In this document: piece after piece, positions 1 to 13,842 of the stretch
How positions within the stretch are numbered: the stretch's first letter is position 1
How the letters are laid out: every line of letters starts with the position of its first letter
Source of the DNA: Beroe ovata
Lineage: Eukaryota > Ctenophora > Nuda > Beroida > Beroidae
Direction: 5' to 3'
Assembly (NCBI GenBank): GCA_946803715.1
Contig: CAMPET010000064.1
Location: 23,292 to 80,244, forward strand
Length of the DNA stretch: 56,953 bases
Program-made: the position numbers and the translations under genes
Notes under the pieces: model-generated
Seen by the model: the letters and a program-made list of their open reading frames with translations, nothing else
Told to the model about the DNA's origin: nothing
Databases searched by the model: none

Positions 1-2466
1 TCAAAAATGAAGTAGAAAAGTGTGGAGTCATTCACTTACATTTAAACCGATACTTAGATCAGAAATTCGCAGGAAAATTTCTATCCCACATTTAAGCAAA
101 TGACGTTGTTTCCTACGTATTTTTCGACGCTGAATCGATTCCTGATGAAATTTTGGACCTATCTTGCATCCCTGATGAGCTGTTCGTCATTTTACTTCGG
201 ACCTTACATTTGAGAAGAAATAAGAAGTTAGTCCAATTTCCCGATGAGCTAGCTCCGAAATTCCTTCAGATTCGAATTCTACGTCAAAAAATAGGCTAGG
301 AACACTTATTCTTAGTATGAATCGTCCAAAATTGCTTTCGGCCGATTTTGGTGCCCAGTGTGTCCCATTGATTTCGCGTTTTTGTAGTGTTTGCTTCCCA
401 GGGGAGAGAAATCGTCATTTGGGCGTGGTTTCACGGCAAGTATGAACTTTACATGATCGTAACGAGGGTTGATATTTGTAGTGTGAGAGTAGGAGAGGTG
501 ATTTGGTGGAAAATTAGTGACATCAGTGCTATCAAAGTCCCCCTTAGAGACCTCCGAAAACTTGATATAAAAGTGTGGACATCATCGATTACATTTCTCT
601 GACCCGAAATTTGAGGAAAATTTTTTTGATCGATTTTCATACAAATACCAGCTATATCTAGGTATTTTTGGACGCTGAATCGATTCCCAGTGAAATTTCA
701 GCCCTATCTCGCTCCCATGAGGAGTAATCCGTGATGCGAATATGAATAACACACCCGGGACGCAACTTGTCACACAAATTAGACACCCTGGTGTCCAGAA
801 TGACACCACTTTTCCCCAGATGACGGGATACAAGTGTCTGACAAGTGGAAGAGGCAATGCCGGGACCCTTATCCAGATGCAGAGGACAATGGCCGTGATG
901 AGCATAACTGATTCTTTCCACTGTTTCACTAAAGGTATACCAATATATTCTGGGTTCTAATTCTACGAAAGATTTTCGATCTTTGATTAAGAGAATTAGG
1001 TCACAGCAAGTCTCATTTCCCAATTGGTCAATCACACATGAAATGCAACTTGACAGGTTTCAGCAGCCTGGTCTACGCTCTACAGAGGAGTGTAAAGGCA
1101 ATCCTGCCTGATGGCTGGGATGCAACACTCAGACAAAAAGTCGTTTCTGTCACAGTTAACGATGCAGGGGACGAAAACGGTTCCGATATCTCGGTACTGG
1201 AAGTCGAGGATTTGACCATTGGTTCAAAGACGAAACTCCGTGCAAGAAACCTGATCCTGGCAATTCCCCGGGAATCATTTGAAAAGTTGGAGATGAAAAT
1301 TTCGGGCTACTCTGACGGAGAAGCGATGTCGACCCAGTTGCGAGTGCTGACCGACAGTGTTATTGATGTGGAGATGACCAAGATAAACTTCTACTTTGCC
1401 AAACCGTGGTGGAACACTTTCGGGAAACACAAGCTATACGGAGAGAGCACAACTAATCTGCCAATTTCCATGGTAAGTTTATAATCATGTGACGGTATTG
1501 TAGGAGTTTCAAGCTAAGTAGTCAGTGGAGCTCAATCATGGTGGTTTCAGGGCTCCAAAACTCCGCGGTGCTCTCCTTCAGATCATTCAATCATACAAAA
1601 TCCCTCATTTTCAATCCGCAAAATGTCCGTCCCTCNTATTTTGCTTCCCTGCGGAGCTGTATATCATTTGACTCAGAACTCCATATCTGAGAAAAAATAA
1701 GAATTTTCCTCGATTTCCCAATCAGCTAGCTCTCAAATTCTTTCAGATTCGAATTCTACGTCAAAAATTAAGCCAGAAACACTATATTTCAGCATGTCAC
1801 GCGCAGAAATAATTTTAGCCTAATTGTGTGTCCCATTGATTTTCGCGTTTTTGTAGTGTTTGCTTCCAAAGGGTAGTTTCACGGCGAGTATGAACTATAC
1901 ATGATCGTAACGAGGGTTGATATTTGTAGTGTGAGAGTAGGAGAGATGATTTGGTTGAAAATTAGTGTCGTAAGGGCCGGTAAAGACTTCATTACAGACC
2001 TCCGAAAATGAAGTAGAAAAGTGTGGAGTCATTCACTTCATTTTCTACCGAAACTACGATCAGAATTCGAAGAAATTTTTTTGTCCCATTATCAAGCAAA
2101 TACCATGGATTCCCAGGTATTTTTGGACGCTGAATCGATTCCCGATCGAATTTCAGCCCTATTTTGCTTCCCTGAGGAGCTGTATATCAGTTGACTCAGA
2201 ACTCCATATCCGAGAAAAAGTAAGAATTTTCCCCGATTTCCCAATCAGCTAGCTCTCTAATTCTTTCAGATTCGAATTCTACGTCAAAAATTAGGCCAGA
2301 AACACTATATTTCAGCATGTCACGTGCAGAAATAATTTTGGCCTAATTGTGTGACCCATTGATTTTCGCGTTTTTGTAGTGTTTGCTTCCCAAGGGAGAG
2401 AAATCGTCATTTGAGCGTAGTTTCACGGCGAGTATGAACTATACATGATTGTTACGAGGGTTGATA
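1..2466. repeat. Diverged tandem repeat family, unit about 470-550 bp
   Basis: Several diverged copies of one unit are visible: about 1-555, a partial copy at about 556-725, about 1637-1990 and about 1990-2466. Shared blocks include a TTTTTGGACGCTGAATCGAT-type segment (near 120, 670 and 2128), a CAGATTCGAATTCTACGTCAA segment (near 268, 1745 and 2268) and a segment after TAGTGTTTGCTTCC that runs to CGAGGGTTGAT (near 385-470, 1855-1920 and 2385-2462). The copies carry no open reading frame of note. They flank the amine-oxidase exon on both sides, and the last copy ends just before the first visible DENND4 exon. I do not recognise the family. The N at 1636 lies inside it, so copy number may be an assembly estimate. 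Confidence 0.8.
1057..1472 (+). CDS. Flavin-containing amine oxidase, one internal exon
   Basis: This is a single coding exon bounded by ...TTGACAG at 1056 and a GTAAGT donor at 1473. It is open throughout and encodes about 138 residues starting GFSSLVYALQRSV. The translation has the look of the substrate-binding part of flavin monoamine/L-amino-acid oxidases: the 'GF/GG..L..AL' entry, the 'NLILAIPRESFEKLE' strand, and a C-terminal 'KINFYFAKPWWNTFGK' followed by 'GESTTNLPIS', which resembles the PWW...S.TDLP block of bacterial-type amine oxidases. Flanking exons with the FAD-binding GxGxxG are not in the window; both sides are repeat DNA. It could be a gene fragment or an exon isolated by misassembly. 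Family call from memory, no search run. Confidence 0.6.
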
Positions 2467-2483
2467 GTGGAGTTCCAATTCAG

Positions 2484-4821
2484 GTCCAGTACAGATCTCT
2501 GAAGGCAGAAACGGAGGAAATGGAACCCCATGAAGGACAGCCGAGGCAACATCGAGAGAGTAGCATCACGAAAAGCCTGCCCCTGGACACGAACTTGATC
2601 CAAATCTCACTCGAGGGAGAAGATGACTGTGTCGATTCCTACGAGTCAGGTGAGTGCAACTACAAATTGTAGTACAATGGTTCAAACCGGGGAAATTGCC
2701 GTTATCTGTGTTATGAAATTCCGCCCTTAGCGTGACACTGACAATTTCTACACCAGGTAACATCACCTTTGCCATGCCTGAGCCCATCAGAAGAGAGAGG
2801 AAAACTACCCGCAGTGGGTCGATCATCGCAGCCATGAACCCTAGGACCACGAAAAAACAGGAAGGGGAGGATAGGAGGGAGAGGATTGAAGTTCGGTATC
2901 TTTGTCCTATCGTGTTGAGGAAGGAGGTTCGTCCTCATTTTCTTAGAGAATCAAGCGATTTTGTTGCTTCCGTGCCTTTATCCACCGCAAATTGTATTGT
3001 CTAATTCCCCATCACCGTAGGTGGAGTGTGTCTGTGAGAGTGATGGACCAGGAGAAATGGTCAAGGAGGACTTGGCCACATCCCACTCCATTCTCTTCTG
3101 GAATATGGTGTGGTGGTTCTGTAGGGAGAACCTACCCTCCTCCCTCCCCCTCAACATACCCCAGGCTTTCAGACACCTCCACCCTTCCAACAAGGTTCAT
3201 ACAAGCACACTGTGGAATTTGAGTGTTCGTTAAATTGGTTCATTGCTGTCATTCTATCTCCTTATTGATATTCCTGTCATTATTCCTGCCCCTATGATCC
3301 CTCTTTACACCCTACTCAATTTATCACTAGCGATCATCTTGCCGCTCCCTGCTATTATAACACCCCCTCTCCTTTCCCCAGTTACCTCAGACTGTGGAAC
3401 TGAGCACAGAGTGGAGTAACACCTCTCACTCCCTCTACAACAACTTCTCCGAGCTATCTCGACACAAGGAACTCCCGCAGTGTTCACAGTTGTGGAGAGT
3501 CATAGAGTACTTCATGCAGGATGATGTGAGTCTAGCATTTTGATTCAGTTTCACTATTGCAACCTCACTCATTCGCTCGAATTATGAGGGGAATTCGCAA
3601 TTGTGTATATTTAGTTTGTATTCCGAACTCTATTTTGATAAATGCATAGTGCATGAGCGACTTGAGCTCACCTCCACCTCATTAATCATTATTCAGCACC
3701 ATTCTCCCCTCACCCCTCCTCTTTCCTTCCAGCTGCAAAGTGCCGTGAATCTGATGGCGGTGTGCAGGACTGAAGCACACATCAACCTGTACAGAGAACT
3801 CCTGTACCTTGGCTGTCGGTACAAGAATAACTTCTCCCCTCAACAGTTCGATGAAGAGTTTACCTCATGTCTCGCGAGAATTCCCGAGGTAACACCCAGT
3901 TGTCACTTGTCACCATAGCAAATCGTTATCCTGGATGTTGCTAGACGTTTGAATTACAAGGTTGTCTTCTGGAGTGTGTTGTGTGTGTGTGTCTTTGCCC
4001 GACTTTTCCACTGTCCAGCTAAATAATGCATACTGTTCTCTCGCTATCCAATCACTCGGGTTGTTTGCACACGTATTAACACGTGTCAAGTAGTGTTTTG
4101 TTTACTGTTAGTCATCATCATGTTTTGCATAACGTACCACTCTCTGTCACAAAGGAGAATCGCGATCAGAAGCTCACATTTGACATGGAAATGTCCGAAA
4201 TGATGAACACAACACCTGTCTTGTTGAGCGATACCGAGAAAATCAAACAATTGGTAGATTCAACGTGCTCCTTTCCGTATACCATGCAACCATAGAATGT
4301 GATTGTGCAAAACACACTTCGTGTATCAGTCAAATAACCATTCTGTTATCTGCTCCCAAATAATGCTTAACCCCAATTTGTACATCTTTGTCAATGTCAT
4401 ATTCTATTTCAGCTGTTATGTGACAATTGCTGTGTTTGTAGATGTTCTTCCTTTTTGCGCGGCTTAAAGACTGCACGTGCTTACCTTGCACGCGCTGACC
4501 GTGTGAAACGTACTCCTCCACAAATCATGTTACAATGAAACCTATGTGATCAAGCATGTACCTCTCTGTTGCTTATCGTGTAGCATGACCCAGGGTAATT
4601 TACCCTACTCTTCAAGAACCCATCAAAGTTATGCAATTCTAATAGCATATCGGGGGGGATGCAACGTGCATTAATGTCAGTATTNTTGAATCAATTCACT
4701 ATGATAATAACACCGCATTGTTCAGATATCATCCGACCATCTGAGGAAAGACGACATTTCCCTCAAACAGTCAGAGAAACATTGCCGGCAGATGTTCTCC
4801 TGGCTGGGTCTCACCATCTAA
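2484..4821 (+). CDS. DENND4: DENND4-like DENN-domain protein, C-terminal part
   Basis: Six exons read in one frame: 2484-2649, 2757-2926, 3021-3194, 3391-3525 (could start at 3382), 3733-3888 and 4726-4821 (stop TAA 4819-4821). Phases agree at every junction. The junction of exons 2 and 3 gives a 'LCPIVLRKE-VECVCES' segment followed by 'HSILFWNMVWWFCRENLPSSLP', closely resembling the 'LSPLVLRKELE...IIFWNLVWYF.RLDLPSNLP' block near the C-terminus of vertebrate DENND4A/C; exon 5 has 'INLYRELLYL', like their 'SIYREILFLSLV'. DENND4 proteins are Rab10 exchange factors acting in membrane traffic. The DENN domain itself would be upstream and is absent; a repeat family sits there instead. The last intron carries an N at 4685. 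The short final exon ends 'CRQMFSWLGLTI'. Confidence 0.72.
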
Positions 4822-6177
4822 AACTGTCGAGCGCCGACCACATCCTCAACATAGAGTTTACTCTTCATGTATTAGGATGGCGGATACTTTCCCCCCATAG
4901 TCAGAGCTGAACTGCGTTTACATGACTCTTGTCTTCCTTTCACTTTTGTATCTCCGTTTGTATATATTCACTCTGAGTGGACCTTTCATGACTCATGACC
5001 ATTGATCAGAATGGTGTTATCTTGCAACAAATCCGTGTATGACAAGCAGGAGCCGACATATTTGTATTGAATTTCTCGGGAACTTCCCGGACCGATCATT
5101 CTTGCTGCCGTGATTGGAATGATCATGATTATGATCCACAATTCCGTGTCTGTGTGAGGAACTTTCTCAGCCCTCAATAATGAAACAGAAAGACTTTCGA
5201 TTGAAACGATTTGGTGTGAAGCGATGTTTTTAAAATTAAATGTTTTTATAACGGAAAGCTTCTGGGTCAATTGCTGTTCATCTCACAACATCGTTGACAT
5301 AAAATGGATATTCGACAGTCTTAGACGTTTTGGGTAGGATAGTCAATTAAATGTCATAGAAGTTTTTGGGTACCTTGTTGCAGGGTGAAAATGATTTGTC
5401 AGATTTTATCTGACCTCTGTTTCTCGCGCGCCCGCCTCGGCCTCTCAGAAACAGAGGTCAGATAAAATCTGACAAATCATTATCATAATATTAATAGGAA
5501 CTTGATTTTTAGTGATTTTTATCGGGTTTTGATAATTACGCTTATAGTTATTTCCGCAAAAACTTTGCTCATTATATCCGCCAACATTCCATGCATTGCA
5601 AGAAGCGTGCACGTGCCCGGATCTCCTTGCTGAGGTGTACTCGTCCACATTTATAAATTGTGTGTAAAATTCTAATTTCACTCTACTTGAGCAAAATAGA
5701 TTTCACTCTATAGATTTCACTCTACTTGAGCAATACATATTTTCCTGGTATATGTTTTGGGTATGCACACGTTGGACTTATCTGTGAAGCTGTTGGAATA
5801 ATTTATTTGTTTTTATTTTTGTAAATAGAGTCTCTATCTGATCATTAAAACTGATTTCAAACACTGTCTTTGATTTTCAATAGCTGGCCTCAAAGTGAAA
5901 CGATAATATCGGCTAATACGAAAGGTTTTACTTTTAGTCAAGTTTAAAACAGTCAACTTCAAGTTTAAAACAGCTTCATTGTATACTGATACAAGAACAT
6001 GTATAATCGTCTGAATGAACCTTTAAGTTTATTCAAACAAGCAAATATCAATGCAAATGTCCCTGAAGTGAAACCCCGCATGCGGCCTATCTGATATCAC
6101 TGATTCTATCCAAACTCTCCCTACAACCCTACACCCATTCAATAATTCATATGATACGAATTGTATTATCGTCTTGG
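4822..6177. other. Intergenic, contains one foldback element
   Basis: No coding exon recognised between the DENND4-like gene and Tip60, which converge here. The stretch is AT-rich and holds the perfect inverted repeat at 5390-5481. A TTTATT at 6028-6033 is a candidate poly(A) signal (AATAAA on the minus strand) for Tip60, about 145 nt past its stop. Confidence 0.6.
5390..5481. mobile_element. MITE-like foldback, TTGTCAG family, 35-bp arms
   Basis: Two perfect 35-bp arms (5390-5424 and 5447-5481) flank a 22-bp GC-rich centre. The core TTGTCAGATTTTATCTGACC with an adjoining TGTTTCTCGCGCGC matches elements at 33542-33580, 33675-33805 and 38007-38099. No protein is encoded. No clear target duplication is seen at this copy because the arms continue into the flanks. 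Confidence 0.85.
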
Positions 6178-7896
<1,719 letters not shown>

Positions 7897-8517
7897 GGCT
7901 AAGAGAAGTGGGGCGTTACGAAAAACACAGAAAACGATATTTCCAGATTTCTGGGAAAAAAGATTTTAACATTTCAACCGGCGCGCGCGCGCGCAATCCG
8001 CGGGCGTTACTGAATGCTGAAAGTATATGTTTACTACTGAATAAATTGTATATGAGAAGACCCTTCTGTTCATCACTATATTATGTGACCGGCACAACTC
8101 AAATGTCCTAAAGATGACTTGTATTGGCAATGTAACATGAAAACAAACAACGACATAAAGTTTTTATTTCATGTCCAGAAGGTATCTTAATATCTTAAGT
8201 AATATTTGATGTCGGAGGACAGCCGACCTTTTTAAACAATACATTCAATTGAAATAACTGAGGAGAGTAAATAGTTTATCTTTTATAGCATCAAAAGAAA
8301 ACTTGATATAAGGGTTATAATATGTAAATTTGAATCAAATGTTATCAAGATGAAATTGAAATTTGATATTATTGTGTGGCAAATTATACACACATCTGCT
8401 AAGATAAAAAACTATTTACAAAAGCTAATTACAAAAGCTAATTTACAAAAAAATATCACATTTCACTACCATATTTCATGATGGTGATTCTGATGAAGTA
8501 ACCTGTGCTATGATATT
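7897..8517. other. Intergenic, Tip60 5' side and 3' flank of membrane gene
   Basis: No exon recognised. It includes a short CG dinucleotide run at 7980-7993 and an AT-rich stretch (8160-8460) that is probably 3' UTR of the minus-strand gene starting at 9270. Confidence 0.5.
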
Positions 8518-9270
8518 TCAGAAAGAACATGGGATACCATCTGGTCCGACTCCACTTTTCAGGGGTAGAGGTGGTGCCTGGTGATGTGTGCTCACAGCAC
8601 CACCCTGACTCGAACCAGGCTGTTGTTCATCTGTACGATATGTGACTGTCTGTGACTGAACAGGAACAATACTGCCAGGCTGGCCGCCGGTAACCACAAC
8701 TTGAGGAACAAGCGCAGATCGTCTGCAGCTTACACAGCACAGGTCATTACACACCAAGACAAACATAAGAAGCTGTGGGATGAGCGCCAGCATGGTGATC
8801 ATGAAGCAAGCATTCCCCATGATAAGCATGATATTGAGAGCACGGACACATGGTGCAATATCACTAGCCCCCTTGACCATGAGGTAGGTACCGGTCGTAT
8901 ACGAACATGTGCACCTTGTTTCGTCTGTATAGTAGTTCCTCTGAACAAAGCACGGGTAGCGCTTATATAGATCCACTTTATATGTTACCATCGTAACCAT
9001 GAACGAGCATGCAGCAATGAGAAATATGAAGAAAAACGGTAGCCAGATGGCTAGTGGCCACCTCTTCTGTGACCTGGCAGCTTGCAGTGTTGCGAGTCCC
9101 TGGATTATGATAGGAAATGCGATCCAATAGGGGGCGAATATGTGCACCTCCGCCATGTGGTATTTTGCCGCCACTCCGGTCACGAAACACGTGGCGATGA
9201 TGGCGGCGCCCAGCCCCAGCTGGGTGAACGCCAGTCTCCGGTAGTAGATGACATCTCGTTTCTCTAACAT
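8518..9270 (-). CDS. Uncharacterised four-helix membrane protein
   Basis: A single coding exon of 250 residues. The start chosen is the ATG at 9270 (MLEKRDVIYYRRLAF); just upstream on the minus strand is TTACTAG, a good splice acceptor, so a 5' UTR intron is likely. Four hydrophobic segments are clear: about residues 15-35, 46-64, 75-99 and 145-180 (the last long enough to continue into a membrane-proximal CNDLCC cluster, a possible palmitoylation site). The loop between helices 3 and 4 has cysteines at CFVQ and CTCSY. The C-terminal 65 residues are polar and proline-rich ('HHQAPPLPLK'). The spacing (short loops, larger third loop) recalls MS4A/CD20-like and other tetraspan families, but I do not recognise a specific one. 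Function unknown. Confidence 0.75.
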   Translation of the reverse strand: MLEKRDVIYYRRLAFTQLGLGAAIIATCFVTGVAAKYHMAEVHIFAPYWIAFPIIIQGLATLQAARSQKRWPLAIWLPFFFIFLIAACSFMVTMVTYKVDLYKRYPCFVQRNYYTDETRCTCSYTTGTYLMVKGASDIAPCVRALNIMLIMGNACFMITMLALIPQLLMFVLVCNDLCCVSCRRSALVPQVVVTGGQPGSIVPVQSQTVTYRTDEQQPGSSQGGAVSTHHQAPPLPLKSGVGPDGIPCSF

Positions 9271-12200
9271 GGCTAGTAAAGAGAACAACGTGGTTAAAAT
9301 TCTGTGGTGGTATCCCAGGGTGGTAATCAAGTGGTACAATGTAATGAATTAGGGTGTGGTTTATCAACTGGTCTAAGTATGATAAAGAGCAACGATAAAG
9401 AGCCAGCCTACTGTTATTAGCACTCATCATCAATTATTTTTATTGAAACTGTGCACCTACACACATACAAGACTCTCCTTGCCAAGACAAGAGTGCATGA
9501 TACTAACAAGCATGGAGGAATCACACAACATGCTCCGCTCTTGGGATGGAGAGATGATGATTCTGGGTGTGTAAGTTGACCGTGAAAATGCAGTCACGCT
9601 GATATACAGTCACAAAATGTACAATATGCATCGTACACCTTTGATATAATTATACACCGTTCAGTATTCAGTAAACCAATCCCGCTAATTAGTGGCCTGA
9701 TAGCTGATTAGAGAGTTTCAAATTTCCAGCATATCGAATTGAGGTAATGAAGATGTTCTTTTGAAGAATCCTTGATGCTCTATAAGAAGAATCACGATTC
9801 ACGAATATTTAAATGTGATTTCCGGATGCGTCCTAATTATACCGCTAAAATAAACACGCGGAAATGATCTACAGTATTGTAATCAACTGTCTAATTCATT
9901 ATTGATTATACAACCCCATGTTTCATGGGATACTTTCATTCTTCATTAGATTTCTTGACTGAAATCAGATTAAGATTCCCGATTCATGTATCGATACCAT
10001 CTTTCTATGGTCATATCTCTATTCACATCAGCTCACTATACAACATAGACTTGGTAGAATGCAAGATTTACAGTGTAATACTCAACAAAAACAAGAGAAA
10101 CCTTCACCGGCCCTAACCCGACCGTTTCTGGAACTCAAATCTGCGAAGAAATCAGGATTTGCTAGAGGGGGGACAGAAATGGGGGTTGTCGAAATGATGC
10201 GAGGGGTGCTAAGGGGGAGGGGGCTGCAAGAGGGGGTTTCTTTACCGAGTTGGGGTGGCGAGTGTATGATGATACCTGATGAAGCTTCTCCTCCTCTGTA
10301 CAGTACTGAGCCAGCAAAGTCAGTAGAGAGAGCAATATAATCACACACACAGCGCACACGTTGAGATGGCTCAACACATTGTCCCCTGCTATCATTTTAC
10401 TGGCTCAGCCGGGTCACGTGGTTTCCCAGCACCGTCATATGACACAGTTTATTCCATATACGGTCAACGCTCTGCGGTCACGAGGCTGTCGCATTATTCC
10501 ATCTATGGAATAAACTGTAGCACACAGCGCAGCAATATCTTTAAATCTAATTTCCTTTGTAGAGTACATTGCTATGGCAATATGAGCATCGCTAAGTAAA
10601 GGCTATAATATAGCGAGCATGAAATGAAGGTGTAAGCAACCACTATGAGATGATGATTGTCTAACTGACAGCGTACCGCAATTACAGTGACAGATATTGA
10701 CAGATTTGAAAACGGTGGATCTCAAAGGAGATAGAATAACGGGAAAAATCGGCCGTAACTACAGTCGTATACGCTCAAAAACGGCTATTGAGTAACTCTA
10801 GAGGTAGAGATCTAAACCATAATACACGAACCGAGGATTGCTGTTATACGGGTGTGGGGTGCAACGATCTGACGTGGACTGTCGAGCAAATGCAGCATGG
10901 ACAGAGGTTCTTTACCACAGAAAACAGAAGGTAGGAAATCGGAAAGCTAAATAGGTGATGAGGAATTGAAACTGTGAGTCTCCCATCTTCGATGTAGATT
11001 AGGCAACAGAACGTAGAATTCATCCATCCAAGAAATATTGTAGATCAGGAAACAGATCTTCATGTAGCTGACCTTCAAATAGCTGTAAGCTGACCTCGTT
11101 TGAATTGAGACACTCTGAGGAGAAGAAGGGATAGAGAGCAGTACAATAAGTTGAATCTGCGGAGCTGATTTCTTGTGGAATTGGAAAGGATAAGACCAGA
11201 CCCTATTCTTGATTCTCGCTTTCCCAGAGGAACCTCATAATAGTATTGTGAAAATTATTTCACCATTGCATTGCTTGCGATTGTTTTAGCTTTGGAGGTC
11301 GCCGAAAATTTGTGGAACTTTGAGATTATTGTTTCCAGAGGTCGATATTGCTAGTGTGCCGAATCTTCAATCATTTGTCATGGGGTACACTTAGAAACGG
11401 GGCAAAATTTGTAGTTCAAATGAAGATAATTGCATATGGTGATTCTCACGTGGTGATGATGTTCGTCAAAAATTTGAAGAGCAAATGGGTATCGCTATAG
11501 AATTTTCATAACAGTTCACCAGCCAAAGCTAAAGTACAATCGCAGCACACTGAGCAAAAGGGAGACTCGCGCGTAGTTCAACAAAGATTCGTGACGTCAC
11601 GCACGAATTTACGGGCGTTTGTCTACAACAAACAGGCGTTCATACGTTTGGATGTGTTTCAGCGTGGCTGATGTACATCAGTGCCGCTACGCCATTTGAA
11701 AAACGTTGCTGAGATAGGACTTTTTTTGTCAACAATTTGCCTTCAATCATACTTATGAATCTCTTTACGTTTCTCTTTCGGTATTTTATTTTCTGATTTA
11801 TCGGTAGAATCGTTATGTATTCGTACGTCTCATTTTCATTGCTGGGAAGTCGTGCTAAAGATATGAACTCTGACATTTGAAGTTCCATAAAGATATCGCT
11901 TTGTGCTTATTTGAATATCTTCTCTGGAGGAAGGGATCATAAAACCAGCCACTTATTTTTATTTCACTTAATTCCTCCATTTTTTCACGAAAGCGACCTC
12001 ATATATAGCATTTTCGCGATCAATCTTCCTTTTGCTTTGTTCTTAAGTCTTGGTTCAAGTCTATTAGTATTTAGTCGATAATCAAACATAGAATCCATGT
12101 CAGCCTTAGCTACTTGACCGGCCGTAAAATTCTGCTTTGTTTGCTTTGAGCTTGTTTTCTTTGCTAGACTAGATCATTGCTCAGCATTGTTGTAGACTCT
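9271..12200. other. Long non-coding stretch between divergent genes
   Basis: This 2.9-kb region separates the minus-strand membrane gene from plus-strand ATMIN, so it must contain both promoters. I recognise no conserved gene. It has a 15-bp inverted repeat at 10444-10518. A minus ORF at 10395-10162 starts with a hydrophobic segment (HLNVCAVCVIILLSLLTLL) and an 82-residue ATG ORF lies at 11888-11640; neither has other support. Confidence 0.5.
10444..10518. repeat. Inverted repeat, 15-bp perfect arms
   Basis: ACAGTTTATTCCATA (10444-10458) is matched by its exact complement at 10504-10518, with 45 bp between. The size and AT-rich arms fit a small foldback or MITE remnant; no second copy is seen in this window. 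Confidence 0.7.
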
Positions 12201-13565
12201 ATGGCAGATGTACCTGATCGTCTCATAGTCGATGAAGAAGATTTGAACCGCAAAACCCTGACTTGCTCCAAATACCACTCCTTACTCTACACTGATGCAC
12301 TGTCACCCTGCAAAGCTCAGTTCAACACATGGATAAAGTTCAAAATACACATCAGGAGATCCCATAGAACGAGTTGTATACCCTCAAAGTTCCAATGCCC
12401 TGTATCAGACTGTAAAGATTCAGATAAATCATTTTCTAGACTCCATTTTCTTCAGAACCACTATGACTGCATACATCGTCAATCCCAAGAGCACGTATGT
12501 ACTGTTTGTCACAAGGAATTCTCCAGTTCGAAGTCAGCATCCCGTCATGAAAAGGACTGTCTTTCAGGGTTTCTCAAATGCAACTGGTGCGATCGAACAT
12601 TTTCCCACAATTCCTCTTTATCGAGACACTGCCGTAAAGATCACCTGGATGAACTACTGAGAATTTCTGCATCAAAAAAGGCCAAATCACCGGCTAAACA
12701 AACAGATGTGAAGTATATTGTCATAACGTCACAGAACAATGGAGATGACGATGTTTTATGTCAGATGGGAAGACCACTCAGATTTATACAGCCTGCGCCC
12801 ACTAAAACAGCCAGTACTTCAGGAGGGATTGTTGATGATCAAGTCCCGCAAAACCCGCCCATCCCTACCTCCACTCACATGCACAGCGTGTCTACACAGT
12901 CAGCACATGCTCAAACGCACGGTCACGGCAGTTGGGCTGAACCAGAGGGGAACATGTGGGACAACTCCCTCCACCAGAACAAGACATTCCCCCCATCATG
13001 GAGCAGCGGGATCATGACATCCCCCTACACCGAGCTAACCCGGCCTCCGGTCTCCGAATTCGGCGCCGGTGACATGCAGGACAAGCAGCTGTTCTCCGCC
13101 CTGGACAACATAACCACCCAGACAGATGAGTTTTGGGGTCTGAGCGAGTTCTCGACGCAGACATACACCGAGCACAACTCATTCGGGACGCAGACCCGGT
13201 GTCCCGATGTCCTGGACTCGTTCATGGGCGATGATCTGGTGGAGTACTTGGATGGGGAGGTACAGACAGACACTGAATATCCGGACAGTGCTAGTCTCGC
13301 TCTACAGACGAACATATCGCCCAGTTTCGAGGAGAGAAGAGGGGAGTTTGTCAACAGTCGGAGTTGTGGTGTGGACAGGCTGGATAGGGACTGCCAGACT
13401 AACTATTTCAAGAATAGCACCCACACCCAGACTAAGATGAGGCGAGAGCGGGCTCTGGTGGTGGTTGACGGGCTGAATTCACATACTCAGACCGCCTCAC
13501 CGCCCAACTCTAACCCACTGCTCTATAACGAGTCTTTCACACAGACCATGGATGCGTTCACATGA
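12201..13565 (+). CDS. ATMIN: ATMIN/ASCIZ-like zinc-finger protein with LC8-binding QT array
   Basis: One uninterrupted exon, 454 residues from the ATG at 12201 (an in-frame extension to 12177 has no ATG). Four C2H2-type fingers lie in the N-terminal 155 residues, including the 'CPVSDCKDSDKSFSRLHFLQNHYDCIH', 'CTVCHKEF...RHEKDC' and 'CNWCDRTFSHNSSLSRHCRKDH' units. The C-terminal half (nt 13110-13560) carries nine dynein-light-chain-type QT motifs: TTQTDE, STQTYT, GTQTRC, VQTDT, LQTNI, CQTNY, HTQTKM, HTQTAS and FTQTMD. This order is the signature of ASCIZ/ATMIN, a transcription factor that activates DYNLL1 (LC8) and is bound and damped by LC8 in a feedback loop. Binding and target are inferred from the family. 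Confidence 0.88.
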   Translation: MADVPDRLIVDEEDLNRKTLTCSKYHSLLYTDALSPCKAQFNTWIKFKIHIRRSHRTSCIPSKFQCPVSDCKDSDKSFSRLHFLQNHYDCIHRQSQEHVCTVCHKEFSSSKSASRHEKDCLSGFLKCNWCDRTFSHNSSLSRHCRKDHLDELLRISASKKAKSPAKQTDVKYIVITSQNNGDDDVLCQMGRPLRFIQPAPTKTASTSGGIVDDQVPQNPPIPTSTHMHSVSTQSAHAQTHGHGSWAEPEGNMWDNSLHQNKTFPPSWSSGIMTSPYTELTRPPVSEFGAGDMQDKQLFSALDNITTQTDEFWGLSEFSTQTYTEHNSFGTQTRCPDVLDSFMGDDLVEYLDGEVQTDTEYPDSASLALQTNISPSFEERRGEFVNSRSCGVDRLDRDCQTNYFKNSTHTQTKMRRERALVVVDGLNSHTQTASPPNSNPLLYNESFTQTMDAFT

Positions 13566-13842
13566 CATGTTCGCAGAGGACATTTCAGTATTTGGAACTG
13601 TATGTGATCAATCATCAGCGATGATGTTTACTACGAACATTGCTTTTACAACTTGTAAATTTGTAAATATCTGAATCTCAATATTTAATCCGTTTCGTTT
13701 TGCCGTCTCTTCATTGATATTCCCCTTTCACAACAGTATCCCAACTTACATCCTCCGGCTATGGCCCAAATAACAAGTATCCATCTCAGGCATATGAACC
13801 ATATTATGTCAAGAAGCTGCCAGCATATCAAATTCGTGTCTT

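Noticed and set aside
582-1035. Minus-strand open frames of 115 and 125 codons
   Set aside because: They overlap the repeat family and each other in different frames and have no recognisable domain.
10162-10395. Possible small membrane peptide starting MIAGDNVLSHLN
   Set aside because: One hydrophobic segment and a donor-like site are present, but the next acceptor gives an immediate stop and nothing matches a known small membrane protein.
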